From the IMG/VR virus record IMGVR_UViG_3300025141_011824, positions 1 through 47,951 of that record: a DNA stretch of 47,951 bases, one strand, 5' to 3'. The notes under the pieces were generated by a model. The model had not been told where the DNA came from and searched no databases. It was given only the letters and a program-made list of their open reading frames with translations. How positions within the stretch are numbered: the first letter of the stretch is position 1; each line of letters opens with the position of its first letter. Below, piece by piece: positions 1-8,110 of the stretch. This DNA is from a virus. Position numbers and translations under genes: made by a program.

Positions 1-1
1 T

Positions 2-559
2 GAACTTTCTAAGTATACTATCGATCTCTACCAAGAGCTTCATAAATCAGAAGATGAAGTAAAAATCCTTTTTGAGGGCGCACAAGGCTTCGGACTGGAT
101 ATTGATTGGGGTGACTACCCTTACGTCACTTCCAGCCATTGTACGAGCGCCTCGGCCCTTCTAAACGGTGTTCCTCCACAGGCTATCAGGAATGTCTGGG
201 GAGTGGCAAAGATCTATGAGACCTACGTCGGAGCCAAGAGCTTTCACGGTGATGGAGAGGTCTTTGATCGCATCCGTGAGGTTGGTGGAGAGTATGGAGC
301 AACAACAGGCCGACCTCGACAGTGTAACTGGATGAACTGGAACTTGCTTGAGCAAGCCGCAAACATTAATGGTGTAACCCATTTGGTGTTTAATAAGATG
401 GATGTCCTACGTGAAGTGAACCATTGGAATGCTTACGAGGATGGAGAGCAAACACAGTTTAGCGACGAGTCAGAGATGACAAAATGGATTGGCAAGAAAG
501 CCTTCACGATTCCAACGATGAAGGAAGTTTTCTTCTCGGATAACCCCAACGAAATCTAG
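2..559 (+). CDS. Adenylosuccinate synthetase family protein (PurA or PurZ), 3' part
   Basis: C-terminal 185 residues of a gene that begins left of the window; the frame is open from base 2. PurA joins IMP and aspartate using GTP; the phage paralogue PurZ joins dGMP and aspartate to make the precursor of 2-aminoadenine. Seen here: the block FEGAQGFGLDIDWGDYPYVT, which matches the PurA EGAQGxxLDIDxGxYPxVTSS signature, then GATTGRPRQCNW, which carries the conserved TGRPR substrate loop, and NKMDVL, the NKxDxx guanine-recognition motif. The C-terminal region is shorter than in E. coli PurA, as in compact archaeal and phage forms. The N-terminal GTP/IMP loop, where a catalytic Asp (PurA) or Ser (PurZ) would separate the two, lies outside the window. 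Family is sure; substrate is open. Confidence 0.9.
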   Translation, partial: ELSKYTIDLYQELHKSEDEVKILFEGAQGFGLDIDWGDYPYVTSSHCTSASALLNGVPPQAIRNVWGVAKIYETYVGAKSFHGDGEVFDRIREVGGEYGATTGRPRQCNWMNWNLLEQAANINGVTHLVFNKMDVLREVNHWNAYEDGEQTQFSDESEMTKWIGKKAFTIPTMKEVFFSDNPNEI

Positions 560-594
560 TCGCTTTATCTAGTTATGCACACTACTTATGTAAG

Positions 595-1482
595 ATGAGC
601 GTAACTATTGAAAATAACTCAAATAAAGATCTCTCTGTTTTAGAGGGTCTCATTGAGAAGTATCTCCCGTATGCTCAAGAGCGAATGGGATACGACAAAC
701 CAGTTTTAATTTCTCTCATCTCGGACGAGCAAAACGCCGCCAATCCTCTCGGCAGAACTGCTTACTATGAGCCCGATACTTCAAAGATAACAATCTATGT
801 TGACGGAAGGCATCCAAAGGATATGATGAGATCTATCTCTCACGAGTTAGTTCATCATACCCAAAATTGTCGTGGTGACTTAGAAAACATGGGAAGCCCG
901 GATGAAGGTTATGCACAGACAGATGAACACCTTCGAAAAATGGAAGAGGAAGCATATACCACGGGAAACCTTTGTTTCAGAGATTTTGAGGATGAAGAAA
1001 AGGCGAAACCGTTACAAGAAACTATTTATAAGGGTAAAGGGAGTAATATTACTATGAACAACGAGCAACTCAAACAAATTATCTTAGAGACAGTGAAAAG
1101 CAAACTTGCTGAAATCGCTGCTCAAAGCAACACAACAGAGGCTTTAGAAGAGACAACCGAGGTTGTTGAAGAGACCGTCGTCGATGAGGAAATCAACGAG
1201 GAAGAGGTCGTAGAAGAAGCTGCTGTTGAAGAGGCAGACGTCGCTGAGCGCCGCAAGAAGGTGTCCGGAAAGGACGATCCTAAATTAGCTGGTGGTCGTA
1301 GAGGCTATCTTGCCGACACTGGTGAGAAGATCAACGAGGAAGACGCAGAGACAGTCACTGAAGAAGAGGTTGTCGAAGAGTCCGCTGAAGAGGTCGTAGA
1401 GGAAACTACAGAAGCTGCTCCGCTTAAAGAGTGGTATGAGGATTCCCTTTATGGCAAGCTCACTAAATTGTGGGCCAAGTAG
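595..1482 (+). CDS. HExxH metallopeptidase-like domain fused to an acidic tail
   Basis: 295 residues. The N-terminal half has a zinc-peptidase helix SHELVHHTQ (H83, E84, H87), so it is probably a gluzincin-type metallopeptidase or a catalytic-fold relative; a third ligand is not obvious. From about residue 154 the protein changes to a short amphipathic segment (MNNEQLKQIILETVKSKL) followed by a very Glu/Val-rich acidic region and a final basic-acidic patch. The start has only a weak Shine-Dalgarno (TAAG), but the codon upstream leads into a stop. It lies in a plus-strand group with other low-complexity and virion-like genes, so a role in head or tail maturation is an inference. An alternative is a non-enzymatic structural protein. 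Confidence 0.7.
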   Translation: MSVTIENNSNKDLSVLEGLIEKYLPYAQERMGYDKPVLISLISDEQNAANPLGRTAYYEPDTSKITIYVDGRHPKDMMRSISHELVHHTQNCRGDLENMGSPDEGYAQTDEHLRKMEEEAYTTGNLCFRDFEDEEKAKPLQETIYKGKGSNITMNNEQLKQIILETVKSKLAEIAAQSNTTEALEETTEVVEETVVDEEINEEEVVEEAAVEEADVAERRKKVSGKDDPKLAGGRRGYLADTGEKINEEDAETVTEEEVVEESAEEVVEETTEAAPLKEWYEDSLYGKLTKLWAK

Positions 1483-1491
1483 GAGTTAACA

Positions 1492-1731
1492 ATGCCAAAT
1501 CCAAGAGTAAGAAGAAACCGTAGATTACAAAACCAAGCTGCTGCTGCTGCGGCGGTCGTTGAAGAGGCCACTGTTACAACAACTAAGGCTGTCACAGAGA
1601 CCACTACAAAGGCAACTACTGCGACGACAGCTACGAAAACCACTACTAAAGCTACTGGTGGTACTACTGCCACTAAAACAACAGCTAAGACCAAGACTGC
1701 AACAACTGCAAAGAAAACTACTAAATCATAA
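1492..1731 (+). CDS. Small basic Lys/Thr/Ala-rich low-complexity protein
   Basis: 79 residues: an Arg-rich start (PRVRRNRRLQ), a run of seven Ala, and then a tail made almost only of Thr, Lys and Ala (TTKA, TATKT, TAKKTTK). AGGAG stands 6 bases before the ATG, and the gene fits in a 10-base gap after its neighbour, so it is likely translated. Composition resembles the C-terminal tails of histone H1-like proteins. It could bind DNA or compact acidic proteins such as those encoded on either side. No known domain is seen; the opposite-strand open frame here is a mirror of the repeats. Confidence 0.6.
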   Translation: MPNPRVRRNRRLQNQAAAAAAVVEEATVTTTKAVTETTTKATTATTATKTTTKATGGTTATKTTAKTKTATTAKKTTKS

Positions 1732-1746
1732 TCAGGAGACTTTTTA

Positions 1747-3960
1747 ATGGGTGGCGTAGCAGGACATATGTCCCACATTTATGAGAACCCTGGTCTCACT
1801 TTTACAAAGATTAAAGACATCTTTACAGCAGCCTCCGCAGGTGAATTGGAAGGGACAGAGAAGACTGACGGTCAGAATCTGTTCATTTCTTATTCTGTAA
1901 AAGACGGAGAAGCTCGTGCTGCACGAAACAAGGGCAACATTAAGACAGGCGGATTATCACCCGCTGGTCTAGCCCAGAAATTTGCTGGACGAGGAGCCTT
2001 AGAAAAAACATTCAATGAATCGTTTCAAGCGTTTGAAAAAGCCGTTCGCTCCCTCCCCCAAGAGGCTCAAGTAGAAATATTTGGCCCTGACGCTAACATT
2101 TATTATAATGCCGAAATCCAAGACCCTCGGACAGCAAACGTAATTAACTACGACACTAAGACCTTGAACATCCATGATGTAGGTCACGCAGAGTTCGATA
2201 GAGAGACAGGTACTATCAAAGATGTTGACATTTCCAAGAACGCTGCGACTTTGGATGCTGCGCTTGAAAAAATGCAACAGTCCATCGAAGATGATGAATA
2301 CAACATTCAAAAGAATGCTATTAGGAATTTAGAAGGACTTGGAGATGATACAGAACTTACCAAGACCATTTCAAGAATTGAACAAGCGACACAAGCAGCA
2401 GGGATCAGCGATAATCACACTATTGCCGATTACCTGGTTGCCCGCATCGTACCATTTATCGAAGCCAACGTAGATTTGCCCGAGGACAATAAAAAGCTAC
2501 TTCTCCAAAGAATGCTTGGAGTTAAGGGAGTTACCTTCAATCACGTTGTAAAAGGTCTCGACAAAGAGAAGAAAGAAATCGTAAGAGCCATCGTCAAGAG
2601 TTCAAAAAAACTTTTAAAAGATGCCATTGCTCCAATCGAAGATATCGTCCACGACTTTTCAGTTGAAATGCTAAAGGGTCTTCAGAGTGCTTTCATTTTA
2701 GACAACCCCAAGGAGGTGAGTAGAATAAGACAAGAAGTTTCAAAAGCAATTGATGCTATTGAAGCTTCAGGAAGTGAAGAAGCTATAGCAATACTGAATC
2801 AACAGATGCGTAAGCTGAAGGGTGTTGAAAACATCTCTACGGCTGCGGAAGGTTTTGTGTTTGATTATGACGGGCAGACTTATAAGTTCACTGGTAACTT
2901 TGCCCCTATCAACCAAATCCTGGGTCTGTTTAGGTATGGTCGTGGAAGTGTTCCACCTTTATCTCTTGCCGAACAGGAGGAGGGTGGAACATTAGAACGT
3001 TGTGAGCGATTGGTAGCAATTGTACCAGGTGCTTTCAAGCCACCTCACAGAGGCCACTACGACATGGTGAAACATTATAGTTCCATCGTCGGAAATGGTG
3101 GAAAAGTTATTGTTATGATCTCACCAATCAAAGCAAGCGAGAGAAAGAGTTTCAATCCAGAAACACAATCAGACGTGGATAATGAGCAGTCCTTGGCTCT
3201 TTGGAACCTATACACCGCTGGCCTTCCAAATGTTGAAGTTCAGCTTTCCCCAATGCGCTCTCCAGTTCGTGCCTCCCTCGACTTTGTAGGTGAGCAGGCC
3301 GAGCCAGGGGATTGTGTTATCTTGGGAACTAGCACTAAGGGAGGAGACCAGTCCCGCTTTGCTAACAACATGCAAAAGTATGCTGGTGAAGGAGTTAGAG
3401 TTCCTAACCCTCTTCAATACGCATTTGACCCAACCGAAAACTTAAGCGCTACAGATATCCGAGTCGCAGCGAAAGAAGGCGACATAGAAAAGGTCCTATC
3501 CTTCGTCCCTGACGATGCGATGGGAAAGAAAGAAGAAATACTTAAAGTTCTCGGCTTATCAGGCGCACTGCCCGAAAATAAAAAAAAATCAAAAAGAGAC
3601 GAGCTTCTTTCCTATATTCGTGGGCTAGTAGAAGAGGTGCTAGACGAGCGAGATTATCAGAAGGACAGCGAGCGAATCAAGAGCTACATGAAAGACTGGC
3701 ATAAAATGCTCGGATCTGGCCCTCAGAAGCCCGGAAGCCCTTACACAAAGAAAAGACCAAGTAAAAGAGCTAAGAGCGGTCCTGTGGGCTTCTCGGCCCT
3801 TGAAGAGGATGGCTTGGAAGAGACTTCATCAATGGGTGGAGGAATGGGCGCTGGCTACGCTGGAACCAAAAAGAAAAACAATTTCAACGGCCTAATTAGA
3901 GAAGACGAACTCGTTGAGAAGATTTTAGACTACTTATTAAAGAAGATGGGAGCAAAATAA
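1747..3960 (+). CDS. Fusion: polynucleotide-ligase-like domain plus HxGH nucleotidylyltransferase
   Basis: 737 residues. The N-terminal part has the covalent-nucleotidyltransferase motifs of RNA/DNA ligases in order: motif I EKTDGQ with the adenylylated Lys at K39, a following RNKG block, a NAEI motif III-like segment, motif IV EGFVF (E368, G369) and motif V YKF (K380). A second domain starts near residue 420 with GAFKPPHRGHYD, the HxGH signature (H434-H437) of cytidylyl/adenylyltransferases, and has SATDIR (567-572), equivalent to the C-terminal ISxTxxR motif of NMN adenylyltransferases. The C-terminal about 120 residues are charged and end in two IR-containing amphipathic helices. SD CAGGAG precedes the start. 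Roles could be RNA or DNA end repair, NAD-type chemistry, or a virion-carried enzyme; the motifs are seen, the function is inferred. Confidence 0.75.
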   Translation: MGGVAGHMSHIYENPGLTFTKIKDIFTAASAGELEGTEKTDGQNLFISYSVKDGEARAARNKGNIKTGGLSPAGLAQKFAGRGALEKTFNESFQAFEKAVRSLPQEAQVEIFGPDANIYYNAEIQDPRTANVINYDTKTLNIHDVGHAEFDRETGTIKDVDISKNAATLDAALEKMQQSIEDDEYNIQKNAIRNLEGLGDDTELTKTISRIEQATQAAGISDNHTIADYLVARIVPFIEANVDLPEDNKKLLLQRMLGVKGVTFNHVVKGLDKEKKEIVRAIVKSSKKLLKDAIAPIEDIVHDFSVEMLKGLQSAFILDNPKEVSRIRQEVSKAIDAIEASGSEEAIAILNQQMRKLKGVENISTAAEGFVFDYDGQTYKFTGNFAPINQILGLFRYGRGSVPPLSLAEQEEGGTLERCERLVAIVPGAFKPPHRGHYDMVKHYSSIVGNGGKVIVMISPIKASERKSFNPETQSDVDNEQSLALWNLYTAGLPNVEVQLSPMRSPVRASLDFVGEQAEPGDCVILGTSTKGGDQSRFANNMQKYAGEGVRVPNPLQYAFDPTENLSATDIRVAAKEGDIEKVLSFVPDDAMGKKEEILKVLGLSGALPENKKKSKRDELLSYIRGLVEEVLDERDYQKDSERIKSYMKDWHKMLGSGPQKPGSPYTKKRPSKRAKSGPVGFSALEEDGLEETSSMGGGMGAGYAGTKKKNNFNGLIREDELVEKILDYLLKKMGAK

Positions 3961-4694
3961 TGCAGATTGATAGAAAACAATTTTTAGAGGAATTAGCACT
4001 TCGTGAGCACATTCGTGAAGCGATTAAATTTGTTACAGAGAAGAAACAACAAGAGCTTGATGAAGAAACACAACTGAGAGGAATTATCAGAGAGATGTTA
4101 CTTCAAGAAAAAGCCGCTGTTGGCGACAAAGTTCCACACGAGAACACAGGAATTAATGTTCTTGAAGACTTACTTAAAAGAATTGTTCCCGTCCTAGAAG
4201 ATGATTACAAGCAACTCACAACAAGTGAGGAGCAGAGACAGTCTTTTAGCGCTCATATCCTAAATGCTACGGAAAATACATTAGCCACTCAGAGAATTGA
4301 TGACGATACTCCTCTTGAGGAACAGGAAGATGAAATCTCCGTCCGTGTAGGTGACGATGACAAAGGTGAAAAGTTTATTGACATCGAGCCAGAAGAGGAA
4401 GAGGTCGAAGACGCAGAAGTAGAAGAGTTCGGCATTGAAGGTGAGGATAAGACCGGTCGTAATATGGCTTATACCACTTTCAAGAAGATTGAGCAGAACA
4501 TTGTAGATTCTTACGACATGCTCTCCAACAAAGAAGACCAAGATGTTTTCTACGAATATCTCCTTACCAACATCAAACTCTATTTCAACAAGTTTGAGGA
4601 CGAGCTTCAAACCACAGTTCCAGAGCCAGACACAGGCGCTGAAGAGGCTGAGATCGAAGCTGCGGAGACAGGTGAAGAAGAACTGGGGTTTTAA
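3960..4694 (+). CDS. Acidic protein of unknown function, virion-like neighbourhood
   Basis: 244 residues, starting in a TAATG overlap with the ligase-fusion gene, so translation is probably coupled. The N-terminus has two amphipathic Arg-rich helices (LREHIREAIKFV and LRGIIREMLLQE) of the same kind as in the two larger genes upstream. The middle is a strongly acidic, probably disordered stretch (EEEEVEDAEVEE), followed by a compact helical region near residues 165-215 and another acidic tail. No enzyme motif is seen. The composition suits a scaffold, prohead core or assembly protein, but this is inference from neighbours only. Confidence 0.6.
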   Translation: MQIDRKQFLEELALREHIREAIKFVTEKKQQELDEETQLRGIIREMLLQEKAAVGDKVPHENTGINVLEDLLKRIVPVLEDDYKQLTTSEEQRQSFSAHILNATENTLATQRIDDDTPLEEQEDEISVRVGDDDKGEKFIDIEPEEEEVEDAEVEEFGIEGEDKTGRNMAYTTFKKIEQNIVDSYDMLSNKEDQDVFYEYLLTNIKLYFNKFEDELQTTVPEPDTGAEEAEIEAAETGEEELGF

Positions 4695-4697
4695 ACA

Positions 4698-5993
4698 ATG
4701 GCTACGTTATACGTAACTCCAACTGGTAGCGATTCAAACAATGGTACTTCCATTGGGACTTCCAAGTTGACCATTAGTGGTGCAATTGATATAGCGTCTA
4801 ATGGTTCAGGAAATGGCTATGGCAACGGGGATACGATTTTGGTTTATCCAAGTGCTTCTGGTCCTGCAACTTACTATGAGAGTCTTTTGCAATTGCAAAG
4901 CTTTGGCGCTGCCGAGGCGATAAAAAAGAACCTAACCATCCAAGCGGTGACGTCGTCGTACAATGTTACGATTGATGCTGAAAGAGATAGTTATATCTTT
5001 AAGATGTATCATTACACTATTCTTAGAGGATTCATTCTTACTGGCTCAATTTCGTTTGCGTGTCAATCTTCGAATGGAAATGATAATGCGCTAAGAAATA
5101 AATATGACCAATGTACATTCACGGGGCTCAAAGAGGGATCAGCCGTTAGTGCCCCTGGTGCTTCGGAGGTGGTGGCTTGTAAGTTCCAAACGATCACAGC
5201 CAGCGCTGCAAGTGTTTTAACCTCTGGGAATTCCACTGCGACTCCAAGCTTCAACGCTTGTGTTTTTCAAGATTGCCATTTTGACGGGGATACTGGATTT
5301 ATTATATACAACGGAATGGGTACGAACCAGCAACTGACTATTGATTCTTGCCATGTAACAGACTCTTCTGGTGGGCAATCATCAATTGCGGGAACTAATC
5401 GTGCAGATGGTAATACTTTTTATAATTGTATTGTATCCAACAGTAATTATAATTCAAGTGGTTACGCAATTTATGCCGCAGACGGAGGCACTGTCAAGAA
5501 TTGTGTTGTATATAATTCTACAAACGGCTCCGCAGCCAATCGAGTGGGAGGAGGCACTGTTAGTGATACTTCTAACGACGATCCTGGCTATGTTGACGCA
5601 GCCGAACAGAACTTTAACATTACAGCAAATGGGTCGGCCTACAACGGTGGAACCAGCGATGCAACAATTGCAGGTGATTTTTCCGGAAGTGCGTGGGGAG
5701 AAAATGTTATTTCCAATCTTGACATTCAAACAACAAGAAATAGAGATATCGGTGCTCTAGCACTTAGTGGCGCTATCTGGCAAGTAAGTGCGACAGGATA
5801 TGATTCTGGGAGTTTTGTTAGCTCAGACTTTACAATCCAAAACATTTCAGATAGAGATGTTCCCCTTGTTAGGGACAGCGCAACATCTGGCTATCCTCAA
5901 ACAAACCAAACCCCTGTATCAATGAACATACCAGGCGTTCCTACTCTCCGTTATAGGCACGCTGCTTACAAAGTCACAACTGGAAAAGACTAA
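4698..5993 (+). CDS. Right-handed parallel beta-helix protein (pectate-lyase-like fold)
   Basis: 431 residues. The opening YVTPTGSDSNNGTS followed by AIDIAS and GDTILVYP is the usual entry to right-handed beta-helix repeats (DUF1565-like). Asn/Ser/Thr/Gly-rich rungs follow with recurring short strands such as NCVVYNS and FNACVFQDC. In tailed phages such folds form tail spikes, decoration fibres or polysaccharide-binding appendages. No catalytic residues could be assigned. The C-terminal 60 residues (after about 370) look like a separate beta-rich cap. It is the last gene of the left plus-strand group and its stop overlaps the stop of the convergent minus-strand gene by 4 bases. No hairpin terminator was seen at that junction. 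Confidence 0.65.
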   Translation: MATLYVTPTGSDSNNGTSIGTSKLTISGAIDIASNGSGNGYGNGDTILVYPSASGPATYYESLLQLQSFGAAEAIKKNLTIQAVTSSYNVTIDAERDSYIFKMYHYTILRGFILTGSISFACQSSNGNDNALRNKYDQCTFTGLKEGSAVSAPGASEVVACKFQTITASAASVLTSGNSTATPSFNACVFQDCHFDGDTGFIIYNGMGTNQQLTIDSCHVTDSSGGQSSIAGTNRADGNTFYNCIVSNSNYNSSGYAIYAADGGTVKNCVVYNSTNGSAANRVGGGTVSDTSNDDPGYVDAAEQNFNITANGSAYNGGTSDATIAGDFSGSAWGENVISNLDIQTTRNRDIGALALSGAIWQVSATGYDSGSFVSSDFTIQNISDRDVPLVRDSATSGYPQTNQTPVSMNIPGVPTLRYRHAAYKVTTGKD

Positions 5994-6193
5994 GACTGGA
6001 TGTACTGTTTGCCTTTTGGGGTGACAGCATAGAATGCACCATCGATTGATGCGCTGCGGCAATGAATAGCAATGAGTTTGTTCAAGAACAAATTCTCGAT
6101 GATCTCTTTACCGAAGTCCTCTTCGGCTTCTTCCATCTTATACTCTGCGAGCATCTCAATTTGCTCTAAAACATGAATCTCGTAATTAGACAT
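5990..6193 (-). CDS. Small unknown protein, possibly winged-helix
   Basis: 67 residues from the chosen ATG. AGGAGG at 6198-6203 is 4 bases before this ATG; the ATG directly upstream would leave one base, and the longer open frame would start before the SD, so the shorter start is preferred. Two helices rich in Glu are followed by a strand-turn-strand ending in YAVTPKGKQYI, like the wing of a winged-helix regulator. That resemblance is weak. The SD overlaps the 3' end of the HNH gene, so the two are probably on one message. The stop overlaps the beta-helix gene's stop on the other strand. Confidence 0.55.
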   Translation of the reverse strand: MSNYEIHVLEQIEMLAEYKMEEAEEDFGKEIIENLFLNKLIAIHCRSASIDGAFYAVTPKGKQYIQS

Positions 6194-6201
6194 CATTCCT
6201 C

Positions 6202-6717
6202 CTAAAAATTTAAAAATGTCTCCCAACTGGAATGCCTTTGCGTTCCAGCGGCTAACCCAAAATAAATTGAAAGCGGTGGGGCCTTGGGTTTTCTTAATAG
6301 TTTATAACCACACTCACTAGGCGTCCGATTGTTCTTCTTGTTATTACACCGATAACAAGCAACGACGCAGTTCTGATAATCTGTCTTACCACCACGAGAC
6401 TTTGGAATTACGTGGTCGATGGTAAGGTTCTTCTTGGTAGGTGACTTTCCACAATACTGACAAGTGTAACTGTCTCGCTTCTTTACGAGCAACTTGGTAA
6501 ACTTAACTTGTGTTGGGAAGTATTTCACTCTACTCTTTAATCTGATGATTGCTGGAATGTTGTGCGTGGATTCATAAGAACTTATTTTTTTATCCCACTC
6601 ACTTAAGATTTCTACCTTATCACGGAAGACAAGCTTCAAAGCCCTGCTCCAGCGAACAAAGCGTAAAACCCTGTAATCAGAGTTCAGAAGCAACACTTTG
6701 TTTTCTATTAATGTCAT
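6202..6717 (-). CDS. HNH endonuclease
   Basis: 171 residues. A treble-clef HNH nuclease is clear: CQYCGK (first zinc pair), LTIDHVIPKSRGG with the catalytic His, then NCVVACYRCNNKKNNRTP with the second Cys pair and the HNH asparagine. The N-terminal about 80 residues (LLLNSDYRVLRFVRWSRAL) match the usual leader of bacterial HNH proteins of this type. In phages these are often homing nucleases or help in packaging; no intron or intein is seen next to it. It lies directly downstream of tRNA-Thr on the same strand and ends inside the SD of the next gene. Family is sure, biological role is not. Confidence 0.9.
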   Translation of the reverse strand: MTLIENKVLLLNSDYRVLRFVRWSRALKLVFRDKVEILSEWDKKISSYESTHNIPAIIRLKSRVKYFPTQVKFTKLLVKKRDSYTCQYCGKSPTKKNLTIDHVIPKSRGGKTDYQNCVVACYRCNNKKNNRTPSECGYKLLRKPKAPPLSIYFGLAAGTQRHSSWETFLNF

Positions 6718-6736
6718 TCTAAAATAAATAGTATAA

Positions 6737-6811
6737 TGGAGCCCGAAGAGGGATTTGAACCCCCGGCCCGCTGATTACAAATCAGCCGCTCTACCACTGA
6801 GCTATTCGGGC
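6737..6811 (-). tRNA. tRNA-Thr (anticodon UGU)
   Basis: Full cloverleaf on the minus strand. Acceptor arms GCCCGAA/TTCGGGC pair perfectly, the anticodon stem is GCTGA/TCAGC around loop TTTGTAA, the T-arm contains GGTTCAAATCC, and the 3' CCA is encoded (6737-6739). It decodes ACA (and ACG by wobble). The stop codon of the deoxynucleoside kinase gene adjoins its 5' end, so it must be cut from a longer transcript. Confidence 0.95.
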
Positions 6812-7516
6812 TTAAATTGTTCTACGATGTAAGTCCAAAAACGGAGAGGGTGAAGGAGCAGAAAGAATTTGATTAGCAACTTTCTTCACGATACTGGCCC
6901 GTGATTTTTTACAGTTTCTCTCTTGATCCCAAGGAACTTCAATGATTTCAACACCTTGCTTTCGTAAGACGTTAATCATATGGACATTCTCTTCATAAAG
7001 GCTGTAAAGATAGCCGATGTCAATTGTTGTCTCACACTTTCTACCAGTCTCCTCTTCCATCCTGGCCTTGATTCGGTCAATAGCAATTACAGGATTGACC
7101 ATCAAATGTACACAGAAGTTTGGAAGGAGAACCGTAGAAGTCATTGAATGATAAATACTTCGATAAGTCTGAAACTCATTCTCGCTCATAACACCATTCT
7201 TGATTTGAAGCCGAGCAAAAGCCGTATCTCCAAAGTAAGAACGATCCAACACAGCATTACCATTTCCATTCATGGCGTGCCACTGTGCGTTCAAGTGCAT
7301 CTTATAGCGAGCTTGAAGGAGGTGAATCTGCATTGTGAAGGCCCATCTACCCTGGTCTTCGTAAAAACTAGCCAGATAGGGATTAGCATTGTTTTTTTCA
7401 TCAGGTTCCAAGAGAAGCAGTGTGTCTTCTCCGAGAGCCTGTCCTAATTCTTTGGAGAAAGTGCTCTTTCCCGCTCCAATGATTCCTTCAACAATAGCAA
7501 CCTTTCCACGGTTCAT
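6812..7516 (-). CDS. Deoxynucleoside kinase family protein
   Basis: 234 residues. The P-loop GIIGAGKST is at residues 11-19, DRSYFGD is the conserved DRS motif that follows the substrate-binding helices, and IKARMEEETGR contains the Arg-rich lid. This is the arrangement of the eukaryote/phage deoxynucleoside kinase family (dCK/dGK/TK2), which phosphorylates deoxynucleosides with ATP for phage DNA synthesis. GAGGAG precedes the ATG. Start overlaps the stop of the upstream gene. Substrate choice cannot be read from sequence alone; given the PurA/PurZ gene at the left edge, purine deoxynucleosides are worth considering. Confidence 0.85.
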   Translation of the reverse strand: MNRGKVAIVEGIIGAGKSTFSKELGQALGEDTLLLLEPDEKNNANPYLASFYEDQGRWAFTMQIHLLQARYKMHLNAQWHAMNGNGNAVLDRSYFGDTAFARLQIKNGVMSENEFQTYRSIYHSMTSTVLLPNFCVHLMVNPVIAIDRIKARMEEETGRKCETTIDIGYLYSLYEENVHMINVLRKQGVEIIEVPWDQERNCKKSRASIVKKVANQILSAPSPSPFLDLHRRTI

Positions 7517-8097
7517 TTTTTCTCCTCAATCATCTTCTTAAGTGCCCATTTTGAATTCTTAGAAAGGTTGTCGTAAGTTTCTAGTTCTTCTTTAAAAATA
7601 AAAGGTCTGCCGCTGACTCTAGTCATAAACTCATCCTCTTCTCCCATCTTCAAACTACCAACCAATTGCTTTTCTTGGAATGGCGGGAAATCGTTGGTCT
7701 CGCTGGTTCCATAAAGATATGCATCTTTTCCACCTTTGGGGATAATCAACACTGAATCTTGTTCCCATTCGCTACCATGGTTGATAATGTTGGAATTAAA
7801 ATCGTTATCGTCTTTTAAGTTTACAACAAACATACTTTGTTCACTGACTTCTACCGCTTCATCGGTATCAAAACCTTCAATGAATGAGCCCTTTACCTTA
7901 GTAACTCCATATCCTTTTGAAAGAAGATCAGCTTTTAATTTTCTACTTCTTTCGTAGTTCTCTTTATTAGTATATTCATTTCTAAAAGCAGAAAGAATCG
8001 CACTATCGTGTTCCATGATGTGGCCATAAACACGAGAAAGGCTTGATTCATTAATGCTTTCACGCCATTTTTCCCACTTATCTAATATCTTCTTCAT
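7513..8097 (-). CDS. Conserved phage-type protein of unknown function
   Basis: 194 residues. The segment RVYGHIMEHDSAILSAFRNE, followed by a Lys/Arg helix and KGYGVTKVKGSFIEGF, resembles a small phage and plasmid family I have seen near toxins and restriction genes (DUF3293-like), in which Ser and Ala before FR are conserved. I cannot name a function. SD AAGGAG stands 9 bases before the ATG. Its stop overlaps the start of the kinase gene by 4 bases, so the two are coupled, which suggests expression in the early operon. Confidence 0.55.
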   Translation of the reverse strand: MKKILDKWEKWRESINESSLSRVYGHIMEHDSAILSAFRNEYTNKENYERSRKLKADLLSKGYGVTKVKGSFIEGFDTDEAVEVSEQSMFVVNLKDDNDFNSNIINHGSEWEQDSVLIIPKGGKDAYLYGTSETNDFPPFQEKQLVGSLKMGEEDEFMTRVSGRPFIFKEELETYDNLSKNSKWALKKMIEEKK

Positions 8098-8110
8098 CTA
8101 TCTTTTCTCC

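Noticed and set aside
1449-1778. Long minus-strand open frame opposite the Thr/Lys-rich gene
   Set aside because: Val/Ala-rich mirror of the repeats on the plus strand; no SD and it overlaps three plus-strand genes.
5371-5760. Plus-strand open frame of 129 codons inside the beta-helix gene
   Set aside because: Out-of-frame shadow of repetitive beta-helix sequence without SD.
6202-6717. HNH nuclease as part of an intron or intein
   Set aside because: No split gene or splice signals seen on either side; it is free-standing.
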